A stretch of DNA of 64,000 nt from Rhodovastum atsumiense (GTDB lineage: Bacteria; Pseudomonadota; Alphaproteobacteria; Acetobacterales; Acetobacteraceae), in the NCBI RefSeq assembly GCF_937425535.1, contig NZ_OW485601.1:2444501-2508500 (forward strand). The letters run 5' to 3'. Positions within the stretch are counted from its first letter, which is position 1. Each line of letters begins with the position of its first letter. The notes under the pieces are model-generated. The model had not been told where the DNA came from. It searched no databases and worked only from the letters and a program-made list of their open reading frames with translations. Both the position numbers and the translations under genes were made by a program. Shown here piece after piece: positions 31,751 through 39,568 of this stretch.

Positions 31751-33526
31751 ATGTCGCAATATCTCTCACCAGCGCTGCATGCCTTGTTCGTCTGGTGGTT
31801 CAGCACCGGGGTGGTGATCTATCTCGACGGGCTGCCGCGGCGGACGCATCGCTGGACGATGCTCGGTTCGACGCTGGTGCTGGCGTTCTCGCTGTACGGC
31901 GTGTGGTACAGCAGCGGGGACGTCAGCGTCGGCGGCGCCTATGCCGCCTTCACCTATGGGCTGCTCGCCTGGAGCTGGATCGAGGTCAGCTTCTACCTGG
32001 GATACGTCACCGGGCCGCGCAAGGAGACCTGCGCCGACGGTTGCTCCGGTTGGCGCCATTTCGGCCACGCCATCATGGCGAGCCTCTGGCACGAACTGGC
32101 GATCCTGGCGCTGGCAGCGGTGGTGGGGGCGCTGACCTGGGAGCAGCCGAACCAGGTCGGGCTATGGATCTTCGTGGTGCTGTGGTGGATGCACCAGAGC
32201 GCCAAGCTGAATGTCTTCCTCGGGGTGCGCAACCTCAACGAGGAGTTCATCCCCGACCACGTCGCCTTCCTCAAGAGCTTCTTCACCAAGAAGCCGATGA
32301 ACCTGCTGTTCCCGTTCTCCATCACGCTGTCCACCGTGGCGGCGGTGGTGGTGTTCCAGCGGGCCTTCGCCGTGGGGGCGGACGGCTTCACGGTCACCGG
32401 CAACATGAGCGTGGGCGCGATGCTGGCGCTCGCGATCCTGGAACACTGGTTGCTGGTGCTGCCGATCCCCTCGGCGGCGCTGTGGGCCTGGGGGCTGCGC
32501 TCGCGCCCGGCCGCGCATGAATGCGATATCGAGATCGTTGCGGGCTTCCTTGGCGCGGGCAAGACGACCTTCATGCGCCGGCTGCTCGACCAGGCCAACC
32601 CGGCGCAGCGCACCGTGGTGCTGGTCAACGATTTCGGCGCCCTCGGCGTTGATGCCACGCTGCTGCGGGGGCGGGGCGCGGAGGTGGTGGAACTGCCGAA
32701 CGGATGCATCTGCTGCTCGCTGCGCAAGGACCTGTCCGCGCAACTGCTGTCGATGATCGCGCGCTATCGCCCCGCACGCGTGCTGATCGAGCCGAGCGGG
32801 GTCGCCGATCTCGCCGCGTTGCTCGGCGTGCTGCACGGGCGTGATCTCCGCGCCTGCGTGAAGACCTTGCGCGTCAGCACGGTGGTCGATGCCGGCTCGT
32901 TCCTGCGAGACTACGGCAGGATGCATGCGCTGCTCGATGCGCAGGTGCAACTTGCGCATGCGGTTGTCATCAACAAGGCCGATCTTGTCTCGGCGGCTGA
33001 GCTGCGTGCGATCGAACATACTCTGCATGGCCTGAATCCGCTTGCGCTCGTCGTGCCCGCGACCTATGGGGCCGTGCGTCCCGGCGCTCTGGATGCGCTG
33101 GCGGCGGACCCACACCGGGACGAGACGGATGCAGGGGCTTCGGAGGCGGACGAGACGGCGCACGCCCCGCATGGCCATGGCGGACACGGCAGACTGGCGG
33201 AAGCACATGTGCATGCGCATGTGCCGGCAGCCCTGGGCATGACGTCGTGGAGCATGGTGCTCTCCGGCACATGTGATCCGGCGTTGTTGGACGAAGTGCT
33301 GGAGGCGACGGCGGGTGGTGCCTTCGGCGAGGTCGAGCGGGTGAAAGGGATCGCCCGCACCCGCGACGGCTGGATCAGGTTCGATGTCGCGGGCGGCCGC
33401 CCAAGCATGGCCGCATTCGCGGCGCGAGAGGGAGAAGAGGCCCGCGTGGTCGCCATCGGGCGCCGCGTGGATCAGCATCGTCTGCAGATGGCATTTGATG
33501 CATGCGCCTCGGAAACGACGGTATGA
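31751..33526 (+). CDS. puhE: PuhE fused to a CobW/COG0523-type G3E metallochaperone GTPase
   Basis: A single 591-aa reading frame. Residues about 1-258 are PuhE (DUF3623): a polytopic membrane protein with FVWWFSTGVVIYLDGLPRRTHRW, RKETCADGCSGWRHFGHA and NVFLGVRNLNEEFIP. Residues about 259-591 are a complete G3E GTPase: Walker A GFLGAGKTTF, the metal-binding CxCC motif in NGCICCSLRKDL, IEPSGVAD, NKAD, a His-rich loop (HAPHGHGGHG...HVHAHVP) and a C-terminal CobW_C domain. No ATG, GTG or TTG lies in frame between the last PuhE helix and the P-loop, so the GTPase cannot be translated alone with an intact P-loop. PuhE tunes RC/bacteriochlorophyll formation; COG0523 proteins deliver metals. Function of the fusion is inference. 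Confidence 0.93.
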   Translation: MSQYLSPALHALFVWWFSTGVVIYLDGLPRRTHRWTMLGSTLVLAFSLYGVWYSSGDVSVGGAYAAFTYGLLAWSWIEVSFYLGYVTGPRKETCADGCSGWRHFGHAIMASLWHELAILALAAVVGALTWEQPNQVGLWIFVVLWWMHQSAKLNVFLGVRNLNEEFIPDHVAFLKSFFTKKPMNLLFPFSITLSTVAAVVVFQRAFAVGADGFTVTGNMSVGAMLALAILEHWLLVLPIPSAALWAWGLRSRPAAHECDIEIVAGFLGAGKTTFMRRLLDQANPAQRTVVLVNDFGALGVDATLLRGRGAEVVELPNGCICCSLRKDLSAQLLSMIARYRPARVLIEPSGVADLAALLGVLHGRDLRACVKTLRVSTVVDAGSFLRDYGRMHALLDAQVQLAHAVVINKADLVSAAELRAIEHTLHGLNPLALVVPATYGAVRPGALDALAADPHRDETDAGASEADETAHAPHGHGGHGRLAEAHVHAHVPAALGMTSWSMVLSGTCDPALLDEVLEATAGGAFGEVERVKGIARTRDGWIRFDVAGGRPSMAAFAAREGEEARVVAIGRRVDQHRLQMAFDACASETTV

Positions 33527-33549
33527 ACGGAAATTAACCCCGGCGAATA

Positions 33550-33572
33550 CTTGATACGGCAATAGTATCGAG
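33550..33572. promoter_or_regulatory. imperfect inverted repeat upstream of hemA
   Basis: CTTGATAC (33550-33557) and GTATCGAG (33565-33572) pair with one mismatch around a 7-nt spacer, 48 bp ahead of the hemA ATG in an AT-richer patch. It resembles neither a full FNR box nor a PpsR site. Possible hemA operator, unproven. Confidence 0.35.
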
Positions 33573-33619
33573 TAGCATCACGCAAGTGCGAACGGGAAGA
33601 AGCCCAACGGAGGCCTCGG

Positions 33620-34831
33620 ATGAACTACGATGCCATCTTCAATAAGCAGCTAGACGGCCTCCGCAAGGAGGGTCGCTATCGCGTGTTCGCCAACCTTGAG
33701 CGCCATCGCGGTGATTTCCCCCGCGCGACGCATCATCGCGAGCGCGGGACCCAGACGGTCACGGTGTGGTGCTCCAACGACTATCTCGGCATGGGCCAGC
33801 AGCCGCAGGTGCTCGCGGCGATGCACGAGGCGCTGGACAAGTGCGGTGCGGGTGCGGGCGGCACGCGCAACATTTCCGGCACCAACCACTACCACGTCCT
33901 GCTGGAGCGCGAACTGGCCGACCTGCACGGCACCGAGGCAGCGCTGCTGTTCAATTCCGGCTACATGTCCAACTGGGCATCGCTGGCCACGCTGGGCGCC
34001 CGGCTGCCGGGCTGCGTGATCCTCTCCGACGAGCTGAACCATGCCTCGATGATCGAGGGCGTGCGCCACAGCCGTGCCGAGAAGATGATCTTCCGTCACA
34101 ACGACCCGGAAGACCTGGATCGCAAGCTGGCCTCGCTCGACCCGGACCGGCCGAAGCTGGTGGCCTTCGAGTCCGTCTATTCGATGGATGGCGACATTGC
34201 CCCGATCGCGGAACTGTGCGACGTGGCCGATCGTCACCACGCCATGACCTATCTGGACGAAGTGCACGCGGTCGGCATGTACGGCAAGCGTGGCGGCGGC
34301 GTCTCGGAGCGTGACGGCGTCGCGCACCGGCTGACGGTGATCGAGGGCACGCTCGGCAAGGCGTATGGCGTCGGTGGCGGCTACATCGCCGGCTCGGCCG
34401 CCATGTGCGACTTCGTGCGCAGCTTCGCCTCGGGCTTCATCTTCACCACCTCGCTGCCGCCGGTGGTGGCGGCTGGCGCCATCGCCAGCATCCGTTACCT
34501 CAAGAACAGCCAGGCCGAGCGCGAGCGGCACCAGGAGCGGGTGCGCACCGTGCGCCGCCGGCTCGACGAGGTGGGCGTGCCGCACCTGGAGAACCCGAGC
34601 CACATCGTGCCGGTGATGGTGCGCGACCCGGTGGTGGCCAAGCAGATTACCGACCTGCTGCTCGACAATTACGGAATCTATGTGCAGCCGATCAACTATC
34701 CGACCGTGCCGCGCGGCACCGAGCGCCTGCGCATCACGCCCTCGCCGCTGCACAGCGATGCCGACATCGACCATCTGGTGCAGTCGCTCTCGGAGATCTG
34801 GTCGCAGTTCAGCCTGAAGCGGGCGGCCTGA
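33620..34831 (+). CDS. hemA: HemA, 5-aminolevulinate synthase
   Basis: A 403-aa PLP enzyme condensing glycine and succinyl-CoA, the committed step of tetrapyrrole synthesis in alphaproteobacteria. Motifs: [39 protein letters not shown], and the PLP lysine in [17 protein letters not shown]. The ATG at 33620 with an upstream GGAGGC-type site gives the standard length. It lies downstream of the puhE-cobW fusion with a separate promoter region and a strong hairpin after it. A second, housekeeping alas gene elsewhere cannot be excluded. Confidence 0.97.
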   Translation: MNYDAIFNKQLDGLRKEGRYRVFANLERHRGDFPRATHHRERGTQTVTVWCSNDYLGMGQQPQVLAAMHEALDKCGAGAGGTRNISGTNHYHVLLERELADLHGTEAALLFNSGYMSNWASLATLGARLPGCVILSDELNHASMIEGVRHSRAEKMIFRHNDPEDLDRKLASLDPDRPKLVAFESVYSMDGDIAPIAELCDVADRHHAMTYLDEVHAVGMYGKRGGGVSERDGVAHRLTVIEGTLGKAYGVGGGYIAGSAAMCDFVRSFASGFIFTTSLPPVVAAGAIASIRYLKNSQAERERHQERVRTVRRRLDEVGVPHLENPSHIVPVMVRDPVVAKQITDLLLDNYGIYVQPINYPTVPRGTERLRITPSPLHSDADIDHLVQSLSEIWSQFSLKRAA

Positions 34832-34894
34832 GCCAACGGGTCGCACCTGCACGCAGGGTCCGGATCGGAGGCCATTGGGCATGGTCTCCCCGTG

Positions 34895-34928
34895 CATTCC
34901 ACCTCCGTCACGGGACGGAGGTGGAATG
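34895..34928. terminator. perfect 15-bp hairpin after hemA
   Basis: CATTCCACCTCCGTC (34895-34909) and GACGGAGGTGGAATG (34914-34928) form a perfect stem with an ACGG loop, between hemA and the HiPIP gene. There is no T-run, so it may be a terminator aided by Rho or an mRNA-stabilising structure. Confidence 0.65.
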
Positions 34929-35005
34929 ATATTCGGTCCAGGCGTTGCCAAGACTTTACAGAAACGTTAAGTCTCCGACTGCCGACGAGAGAGGAGTGAC
35001 TAAAC

Positions 35006-35272
35006 GTGAGCAAAGATTGCAAGATGGTGGCTTCTCGCCGCTCCATGCTGCAGGCTGGCGTTGCGGTTCTGACGGCTGGCGCCGCCGTCGCCGCCACCGA
35101 GGCGAAGGCTCAGCAGAAGCTTGAGAAGTCGATCGTGATGTATCAGGACAAGCCGAAGGGCGACCAGCAGTGCGACAAGTGTCTGCACTGGCAGGCCCCG
35201 AAGTCCTGCGCCATCATCGCCGGTGACATCTCCCCGACCGGCTGGTGCGGCGCCTTCGCGCCGAAGGCCTGA
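35006..35272 (+). CDS. hip: high-potential iron-sulfur protein (HiPIP) precursor
   Basis: An 88-aa precursor from a GTG start preceded by GAGAGGAG. The first ~36 residues are a Tat signal (SRRSMLQAGVAVLTAGAAVAATEAKA). The mature part carries the four 4Fe-4S ligands as CDKC, then SCAII and GWCGAF, with spacing C-x2-C-x8-C-x12-C typical of HiPIPs. HiPIPs are periplasmic one-electron carriers that reduce the RC-bound cytochrome in several purple bacteria. Location inside the photosynthesis cluster, beside hemA and bchI, suggests it is the electron donor to PufC here. Alternative ATG start at 35024 would keep the Tat motif. Confidence 0.95.
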   Translation: MSKDCKMVASRRSMLQAGVAVLTAGAAVAATEAKAQQKLEKSIVMYQDKPKGDQQCDKCLHWQAPKSCAIIAGDISPTGWCGAFAPKA

Positions 35273-35612
35273 GGCCTACCGACTGGCCTGCGCCGTCCGG
35301 CGGTCGCCATGGGCCGGTGACCGCCGGGCGGACGTTGCGCCGACATCGTGCCATGTCGTCGCAATCATTCGGGGCCGACACTCTCCTCGTCTTCACCTTC
35401 CAAGTGGCCGAGGTCGCCCAGGACGAGCGCTGGGGGGCCGAGCCGGGGCCGGAGGGTGGCAGGGCGGCGGATGAGGGCGCAAGCGGTGCCGTGCCGGCTC
35501 GACTGTGGGTCGCGCGGCGCACTGTCCGCGACAGGTGCCACCCGGACCCCGGAACACGATCTGCAAAGCCGAAGCGGCTGCTCGCCGGGCGACCCGGGCT
35601 TCGCAGGGTGGC
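35273..35612. other. non-coding gap between HiPIP and bchI
   Basis: No gene is supported. Several overlapping open frames exist on both strands but are low-complexity and Arg/Pro-rich. A small perfect palindrome CTGTC-CGC-GACAG at 35522-35534 is the only motif noticed; it does not match TGT-N12-ACA. The bchID promoter presumably lies here. Confidence 0.5.
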
Positions 35613-36647
35613 ATGACCGTGGCTCTTACGTTTCCATTCTCCGCGATCGTCGGCCAGGAGGAGATGAAGCTCGCCCTCCTGGTCGCAGCCGTTGATGCCT
35701 CCGTCGGCGGCGTGCTCGCCTTCGGCGATCGCGGCACCGGCAAATCCACGACGGTGCGCGCGCTCGCGGCGCTGCTGCCGAAGATGAAGGTCGTGGTGGG
35801 CTGCCGCTATGGCTGTGATCCCGCCGGCGAGCGCGGCCTGTGCGAGGACTGCAAGGCGCGGCGTGACCATGGCGGCACCGCCAAGAGCGCGCAGGTGCCG
35901 GTCCCCGTCATCGACCTGCCGCTGGGCGCCACCGAGGATCGCGTGGTGGGGGCGCTGGACCTGGAGCGCGCGCTCGCCGATGGCGTGAAGGCGTTCGAGC
36001 CGGGCCTGCTGGCGCGCGCCAATCGCGGTTTCCTTTACATCGACGAAGTGAATCTGCTCGAGGATCATCTGGTCGATCTGCTGCTCGACGTCGCGGCGTC
36101 CGGCGAAAACGTGGTGGAGCGCGAAGGGTTGTCGGTGCGCCATCCCGCCCGCTTCGTGTTGATCGGCAGCGGTAATCCGGAAGAAGGCGAACTGCGCCCG
36201 CAATTGCTCGACCGTTTCGGCCTGTCGGTCGAGGTGCGCACGCCCGAGGACCTGCCCACGCGCATCGAGGTGGTGCGTCGCCGCGATGCGTTCGAACGCG
36301 ATCCGGAAGGCTTCACCGCGCACTGGAAAAAGGAAGACGAGCGCATCCGTCGCCGCATCGTCGCCGCGCGCAACCGGATCGCCGATGTGCAGGTGCCCGA
36401 TGCCACGCTTGAGCGTGCTGCCAAGCTGTGCATGGCGCTCGGCACCGATGGCCTGCGTGGTGAGCTGACCCTGGTGCGGGCTGCTCGTGCGGTGGCGGCG
36501 CTGGAAGGCGACAAGGTGGTCGGCGACGTGCATCTGCGTCGTGTCGCTCCGGCCGCGCTGCGGCATCGTCTGCGTCGCAATCCGCTCGACGAGACGGTTG
36601 CGACCACCCGGGTCGAGCGAGCCCTGCAAGAGCAGTTCGGCGCCTAA
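35613..36647 (+). CDS. bchI: BchI, magnesium chelatase ATPase subunit
   Basis: A 344-aa AAA+ protein; six copies join BchD in ATP-driven Mg insertion. Walker A FGDRGTGKSTTVRAL, Walker B RGFLYIDEVNLL and the sensor block NPEEGELRPQLLDRFGLSV are intact. The insert CRYGCDPAGERGLCEDCKA between Walker A and B is typical. The ATG at 35613 is chosen because similarity begins at ALTFPFSAIVGQEEMK. bchD follows after an 83-bp gap occupied by a dispersed repeat. Confidence 0.97.
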   Translation: MTVALTFPFSAIVGQEEMKLALLVAAVDASVGGVLAFGDRGTGKSTTVRALAALLPKMKVVVGCRYGCDPAGERGLCEDCKARRDHGGTAKSAQVPVPVIDLPLGATEDRVVGALDLERALADGVKAFEPGLLARANRGFLYIDEVNLLEDHLVDLLLDVAASGENVVEREGLSVRHPARFVLIGSGNPEEGELRPQLLDRFGLSVEVRTPEDLPTRIEVVRRRDAFERDPEGFTAHWKKEDERIRRRIVAARNRIADVQVPDATLERAAKLCMALGTDGLRGELTLVRAARAVAALEGDKVVGDVHLRRVAPAALRHRLRRNPLDETVATTRVERALQEQFGA

Positions 36648-36653
36648 CGAGTG

Positions 36654-36713
36654 GGGTGCAGGGGCCTTGTGGCCCCTGCCGGGTCCAGGGCAGAGCCCTG
36701 GCCTTTCTTCCTG
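36654..36713. repeat. dispersed palindromic repeat, copy B, between bchI and bchD
   Basis: GGGTGCAGGGGCCTTGTGGC and the following palindromes match copy A (12191-12242) with one base difference over about 52 bp. It fills nearly the whole spacer between bchI and bchD, genes that normally abut. Confidence 0.85.
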
Positions 36714-36730
36714 TGGTGGTCGTCGTGGAC

Positions 36731-38560
36731 ATGAGCGCCCCTTCATCCCCGTCCGTTGTCGCCCCGTCCCCCTGGGAGGACGTGGTGTTGGCGGCGGCGT
36801 TGTTCGCCCTGGACCCTGCCGGTGTTGGCGGTGTGTCTTTGCGCTCGCTCACGGGGCCGGTGCGCGAGCGCTGGATCGCCCTGGTGCGTGAATATTTGCC
36901 GGAAGGCGCCCCGGTGCGCCGTCTGCCGGTGCATGTCACCGATGGCCGCCTGCTTGGTGGCCTGGACCTGGCTGCCACCTTGCGTGCCGGTCGCCCGATC
37001 GCCGAGCGGGGCCTGCTGGCCGAGGCGGATGGTGGCGTGGTGATGGTTGCCACCGCCGAACGCATGCCGGGCGGCATCGCCGCGAGGCTCGCGGCCGTGC
37101 TGGATGCCGGGGAGGTGCTGGTCGAGCGTGACGGCATCGCGATGCGGCTGCGCACGGCCTTCGGCGTGGTGGCCCTCGACGAGGGCATGTCGCCCGACGA
37201 GCGTCCCCCCGCGGCGCTGCTGGACCGCCTGGCTTTCCATCTCGATTTCACCGGCATCCGGGTGGAGGACGCCGCCCGCCCGCCGCTGACTGCCGCCACC
37301 ATCGCCGCGGCGCGGGCGCGGCTGCCGGGCGTGACGGCCCCGGACAAGGTGACCGAGGCGCTCTGTTCCACCGCGATGGCGCTCGGCATCGATTCCATTC
37401 GGGCTCCGATCCTGGCCTTGCGGGTCGCCCGTGCGGCGGCGGCGTTGGGCGGGCGACCCGAGGTCGGGGAAGAGGATGCCCGTGTCGCTGCGAGGCTGGT
37501 GCTGGGGCCGCGCGCGACGATCTTGCCGGCCGATCCCGAGCAGGAGCCGCCGCCCCCCGAACCGCCGCCGCCCGAGCAGAGCGACGAGCAGAACGAGGAG
37601 CAGGAGAAGGCCGAGCCGCTGCAGGAGCAGGAACTGCAGGAACTGGTACTCGCCGCCGCCAAGGCGGCGATTCCGGCCGGGTTGCTGTCGCAGCTCAAGA
37701 TGAACGGTTCCAACCGCGCGCGCTCGCCCTCTTCGGGCAAGGCCGGCCAGCTCAAGCTGTCGCAGCAGCGTGGCCGGCCGATCGGCACGCGGGCGGGCGA
37801 TCCGCGCACCGGCGCGCGGCTGAACCTGGTGGAGACGCTGCGCGTCGCCGCCCCCTGGCAGTCGCTGCGCCGGCGCGAGGCCGCCGCGGCCGCCGCCGCC
37901 GCGCAACGGCCGGCGCACGGCCCGAAGCGGGTCGAGGTGCGGCGCGACGATTTCCGCGTCAACCGCTTCAAGCAGCGCACCGAGACCACCACGATCTTCG
38001 TGGTGGACGCCTCCGGTTCGGCGGCGCTGCACCGGCTGGGCGAGGCAAAGGGCGCGGTCAACCTGCTGCTGGCCGATTGCTACGTGCGGCGTGACAAGGT
38101 GGCGTTGCTGGCCTTCCGCGGCACCGCGGCCGAGCTGCTGCTGCCGCCCACCAATTCGCTGGTGCGGGCCAAGCGCAGCCTGGCGGCGTTGCCGGGGGGC
38201 GGCGGCACGCCGGTGGCGGCGGCGATCGACGCGGCGCTGACGCTGGCTGACGCGGTGCGCCGCAAGGGCCAGACCCCGGTGGTGATCTTCATGACCGACG
38301 GCCGCGCCAATATCGCCCGCGACGGCAAGCCCGACCGTCCCCGCGCCGAGGCCGACGCCATGACCGCGGCCCGGGTGCTGCGGGCGGAGCGGATCACCGT
38401 GCTGCTGGTCGACACCTCGCCGCGGCCGCAGCCGCTGGCGGCGAAGCTCGCGGCCGAGATGGGCGCGCGCTACCTGCCGCTGCCGTACGCCAATGCCGAC
38501 ACGCTCTCGCGCGCGGTGAAGTCGGCCGCGCAGTCCGAACAGGGACTTGCACGCCCCTGA
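36731..38560 (+). CDS. bchD: BchD, magnesium chelatase subunit D
   Basis: A 609-aa protein. The N-terminal AAA+ domain (about 1-265) has a degenerate Walker A, as is usual for BchD. A Pro/Glu/Gln-rich linker follows at about 270-310 (PPPPEPPPPEQSDEQNEEQEK). The C-terminal von Willebrand A domain carries the MIDAS motif DASGSAA (about 425) and FMTDGRANI. It forms a platform for BchI and bridges to BchH. The ATG at 36731 lies just downstream of repeat copy B. Confidence 0.96.
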   Translation: MSAPSSPSVVAPSPWEDVVLAAALFALDPAGVGGVSLRSLTGPVRERWIALVREYLPEGAPVRRLPVHVTDGRLLGGLDLAATLRAGRPIAERGLLAEADGGVVMVATAERMPGGIAARLAAVLDAGEVLVERDGIAMRLRTAFGVVALDEGMSPDERPPAALLDRLAFHLDFTGIRVEDAARPPLTAATIAAARARLPGVTAPDKVTEALCSTAMALGIDSIRAPILALRVARAAAALGGRPEVGEEDARVAARLVLGPRATILPADPEQEPPPPEPPPPEQSDEQNEEQEKAEPLQEQELQELVLAAAKAAIPAGLLSQLKMNGSNRARSPSSGKAGQLKLSQQRGRPIGTRAGDPRTGARLNLVETLRVAAPWQSLRRREAAAAAAAAQRPAHGPKRVEVRRDDFRVNRFKQRTETTTIFVVDASGSAALHRLGEAKGAVNLLLADCYVRRDKVALLAFRGTAAELLLPPTNSLVRAKRSLAALPGGGGTPVAAAIDAALTLADAVRRKGQTPVVIFMTDGRANIARDGKPDRPRAEADAMTAARVLRAERITVLLVDTSPRPQPLAAKLAAEMGARYLPLPYANADTLSRAVKSAAQSEQGLARP

Positions 38561-38653
38561 TAAGGGGATACCTGTGAACCGGCGTCGCCTGCCCCGCGCG
38601 CGGATCCGCTGACGGGAGGGCGAGGCGTGGTGTTCACCTGTGCGGCGGATGTG

Positions 38654-39568
38654 ATGGCAGACAGACCGGTTTGGGAGCGGGACGGGCGGGATTGGCCGAA
38701 CCGGGAGGCGAGCCGCTTCGTGCGCGCGGGCGGCCTGCGGTGGCATGTGCAGGAGCTGGGGCAGGGGCCGTTGCTGCTGCTGCTGCATGGCACCGGCGCC
38801 GCCACCCATTCCTGGCGCGGGCTGGCCCCCTTGCTGGCGCGGCAATTCCGGGTGATCGCGCCGGACCTGCCCGGCCATGGCTTCACCGAGGCGCCGGCGC
38901 CGCAGCGCCTGTCGCTGCCCGGCATGGCCGGGCTGGTCACCGAACTGCTGCACACGCTGGGCGCCGGGCCGGTGGTCGCCGCGGGCCATTCGGCGGGCGC
39001 GGCGATCCTGGCGCGCATGGCGCTGGACGGGCATCTGCCGGCGCGGCTGCTGGTCAGCCTCAACGGCGCGCTGCTGCCTTTGCGCGGCATTCCCGGCCAT
39101 GTGTTCTCACCGATCGCGCGGCTGCTGACGGCGACCTCGCTGGCGCCGAGGCTGTTCGCCTGGCGGGCGGCCAATGATCGCAAGGTGGTCGAGCAGTTGC
39201 TGCGTGCCACCGGCTCGAACCTGGAGCCGGTGCAGGTGGATTTCTATCGAAGGTTGATTCGTAGCCCCGGTCATGCCGCCGCGGGGCTGGCGATGATGGC
39301 CAACTGGGACCTGCGCCCGCTGGAGCGCGATCTGCCCCGGCTGGCGGTGCCGCTGGTGCTGGTGGCGGCGCATAACGACCGCACCATCCCGGCATCGGAT
39401 GCGCAGCGCGTGCAGGCCCTGCTATCCTCGGCGCGTGTCGTCCCCATCCCGAGGCTCGGCCATCTCGCGCACGAGGAGGACCCCGAGCAGATCGCCGCAC
39501 TGATCCTGCGACTGGCCACCGAGAGCGGCCTGTTGCCGGCGCCGCATACGGAGAGCTCCCATGCCTGA
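38654..39568 (+). CDS. bchO: BchO, alpha/beta hydrolase of the Mg chelatase operon
   Basis: About 304 aa (313 aa if the GTG at 38627 is used). The alpha/beta hydrolase fold shows the oxyanion motif LLLHGTGAATHSW, the nucleophile elbow AAGHSAGAAI and the catalytic His in LGHLAHEE. BchO follows bchID in most purple bacteria; its role in Mg insertion is not settled. The 8-nt overlap with the next gene shows an operon. Confidence 0.93.
   Translation: MADRPVWERDGRDWPNREASRFVRAGGLRWHVQELGQGPLLLLLHGTGAATHSWRGLAPLLARQFRVIAPDLPGHGFTEAPAPQRLSLPGMAGLVTELLHTLGAGPVVAAGHSAGAAILARMALDGHLPARLLVSLNGALLPLRGIPGHVFSPIARLLTATSLAPRLFAWRAANDRKVVEQLLRATGSNLEPVQVDFYRRLIRSPGHAAAGLAMMANWDLRPLERDLPRLAVPLVLVAAHNDRTIPASDAQRVQALLSSARVVPIPRLGHLAHEEDPEQIAALILRLATESGLLPAPHTESSHA

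Noticed and set aside
29245-31806. 853-codon minus-strand open frame opposite puhB-puhC-acsF
   Set aside because: Antisense shadow; it crosses four real genes and resembles no protein family.
36656-36730. N-terminal extension of BchD into the upstream repeat
   Set aside because: The frame is open, but the coding sequence would be the dispersed repeat itself; conserved BchD begins after the ATG at 36731.
35214-36746. 510-codon minus-strand frame across HiPIP end and bchI
   Set aside because: Antisense to bchI and low-complexity; gives no support for a gene in the HiPIP-bchI gap.
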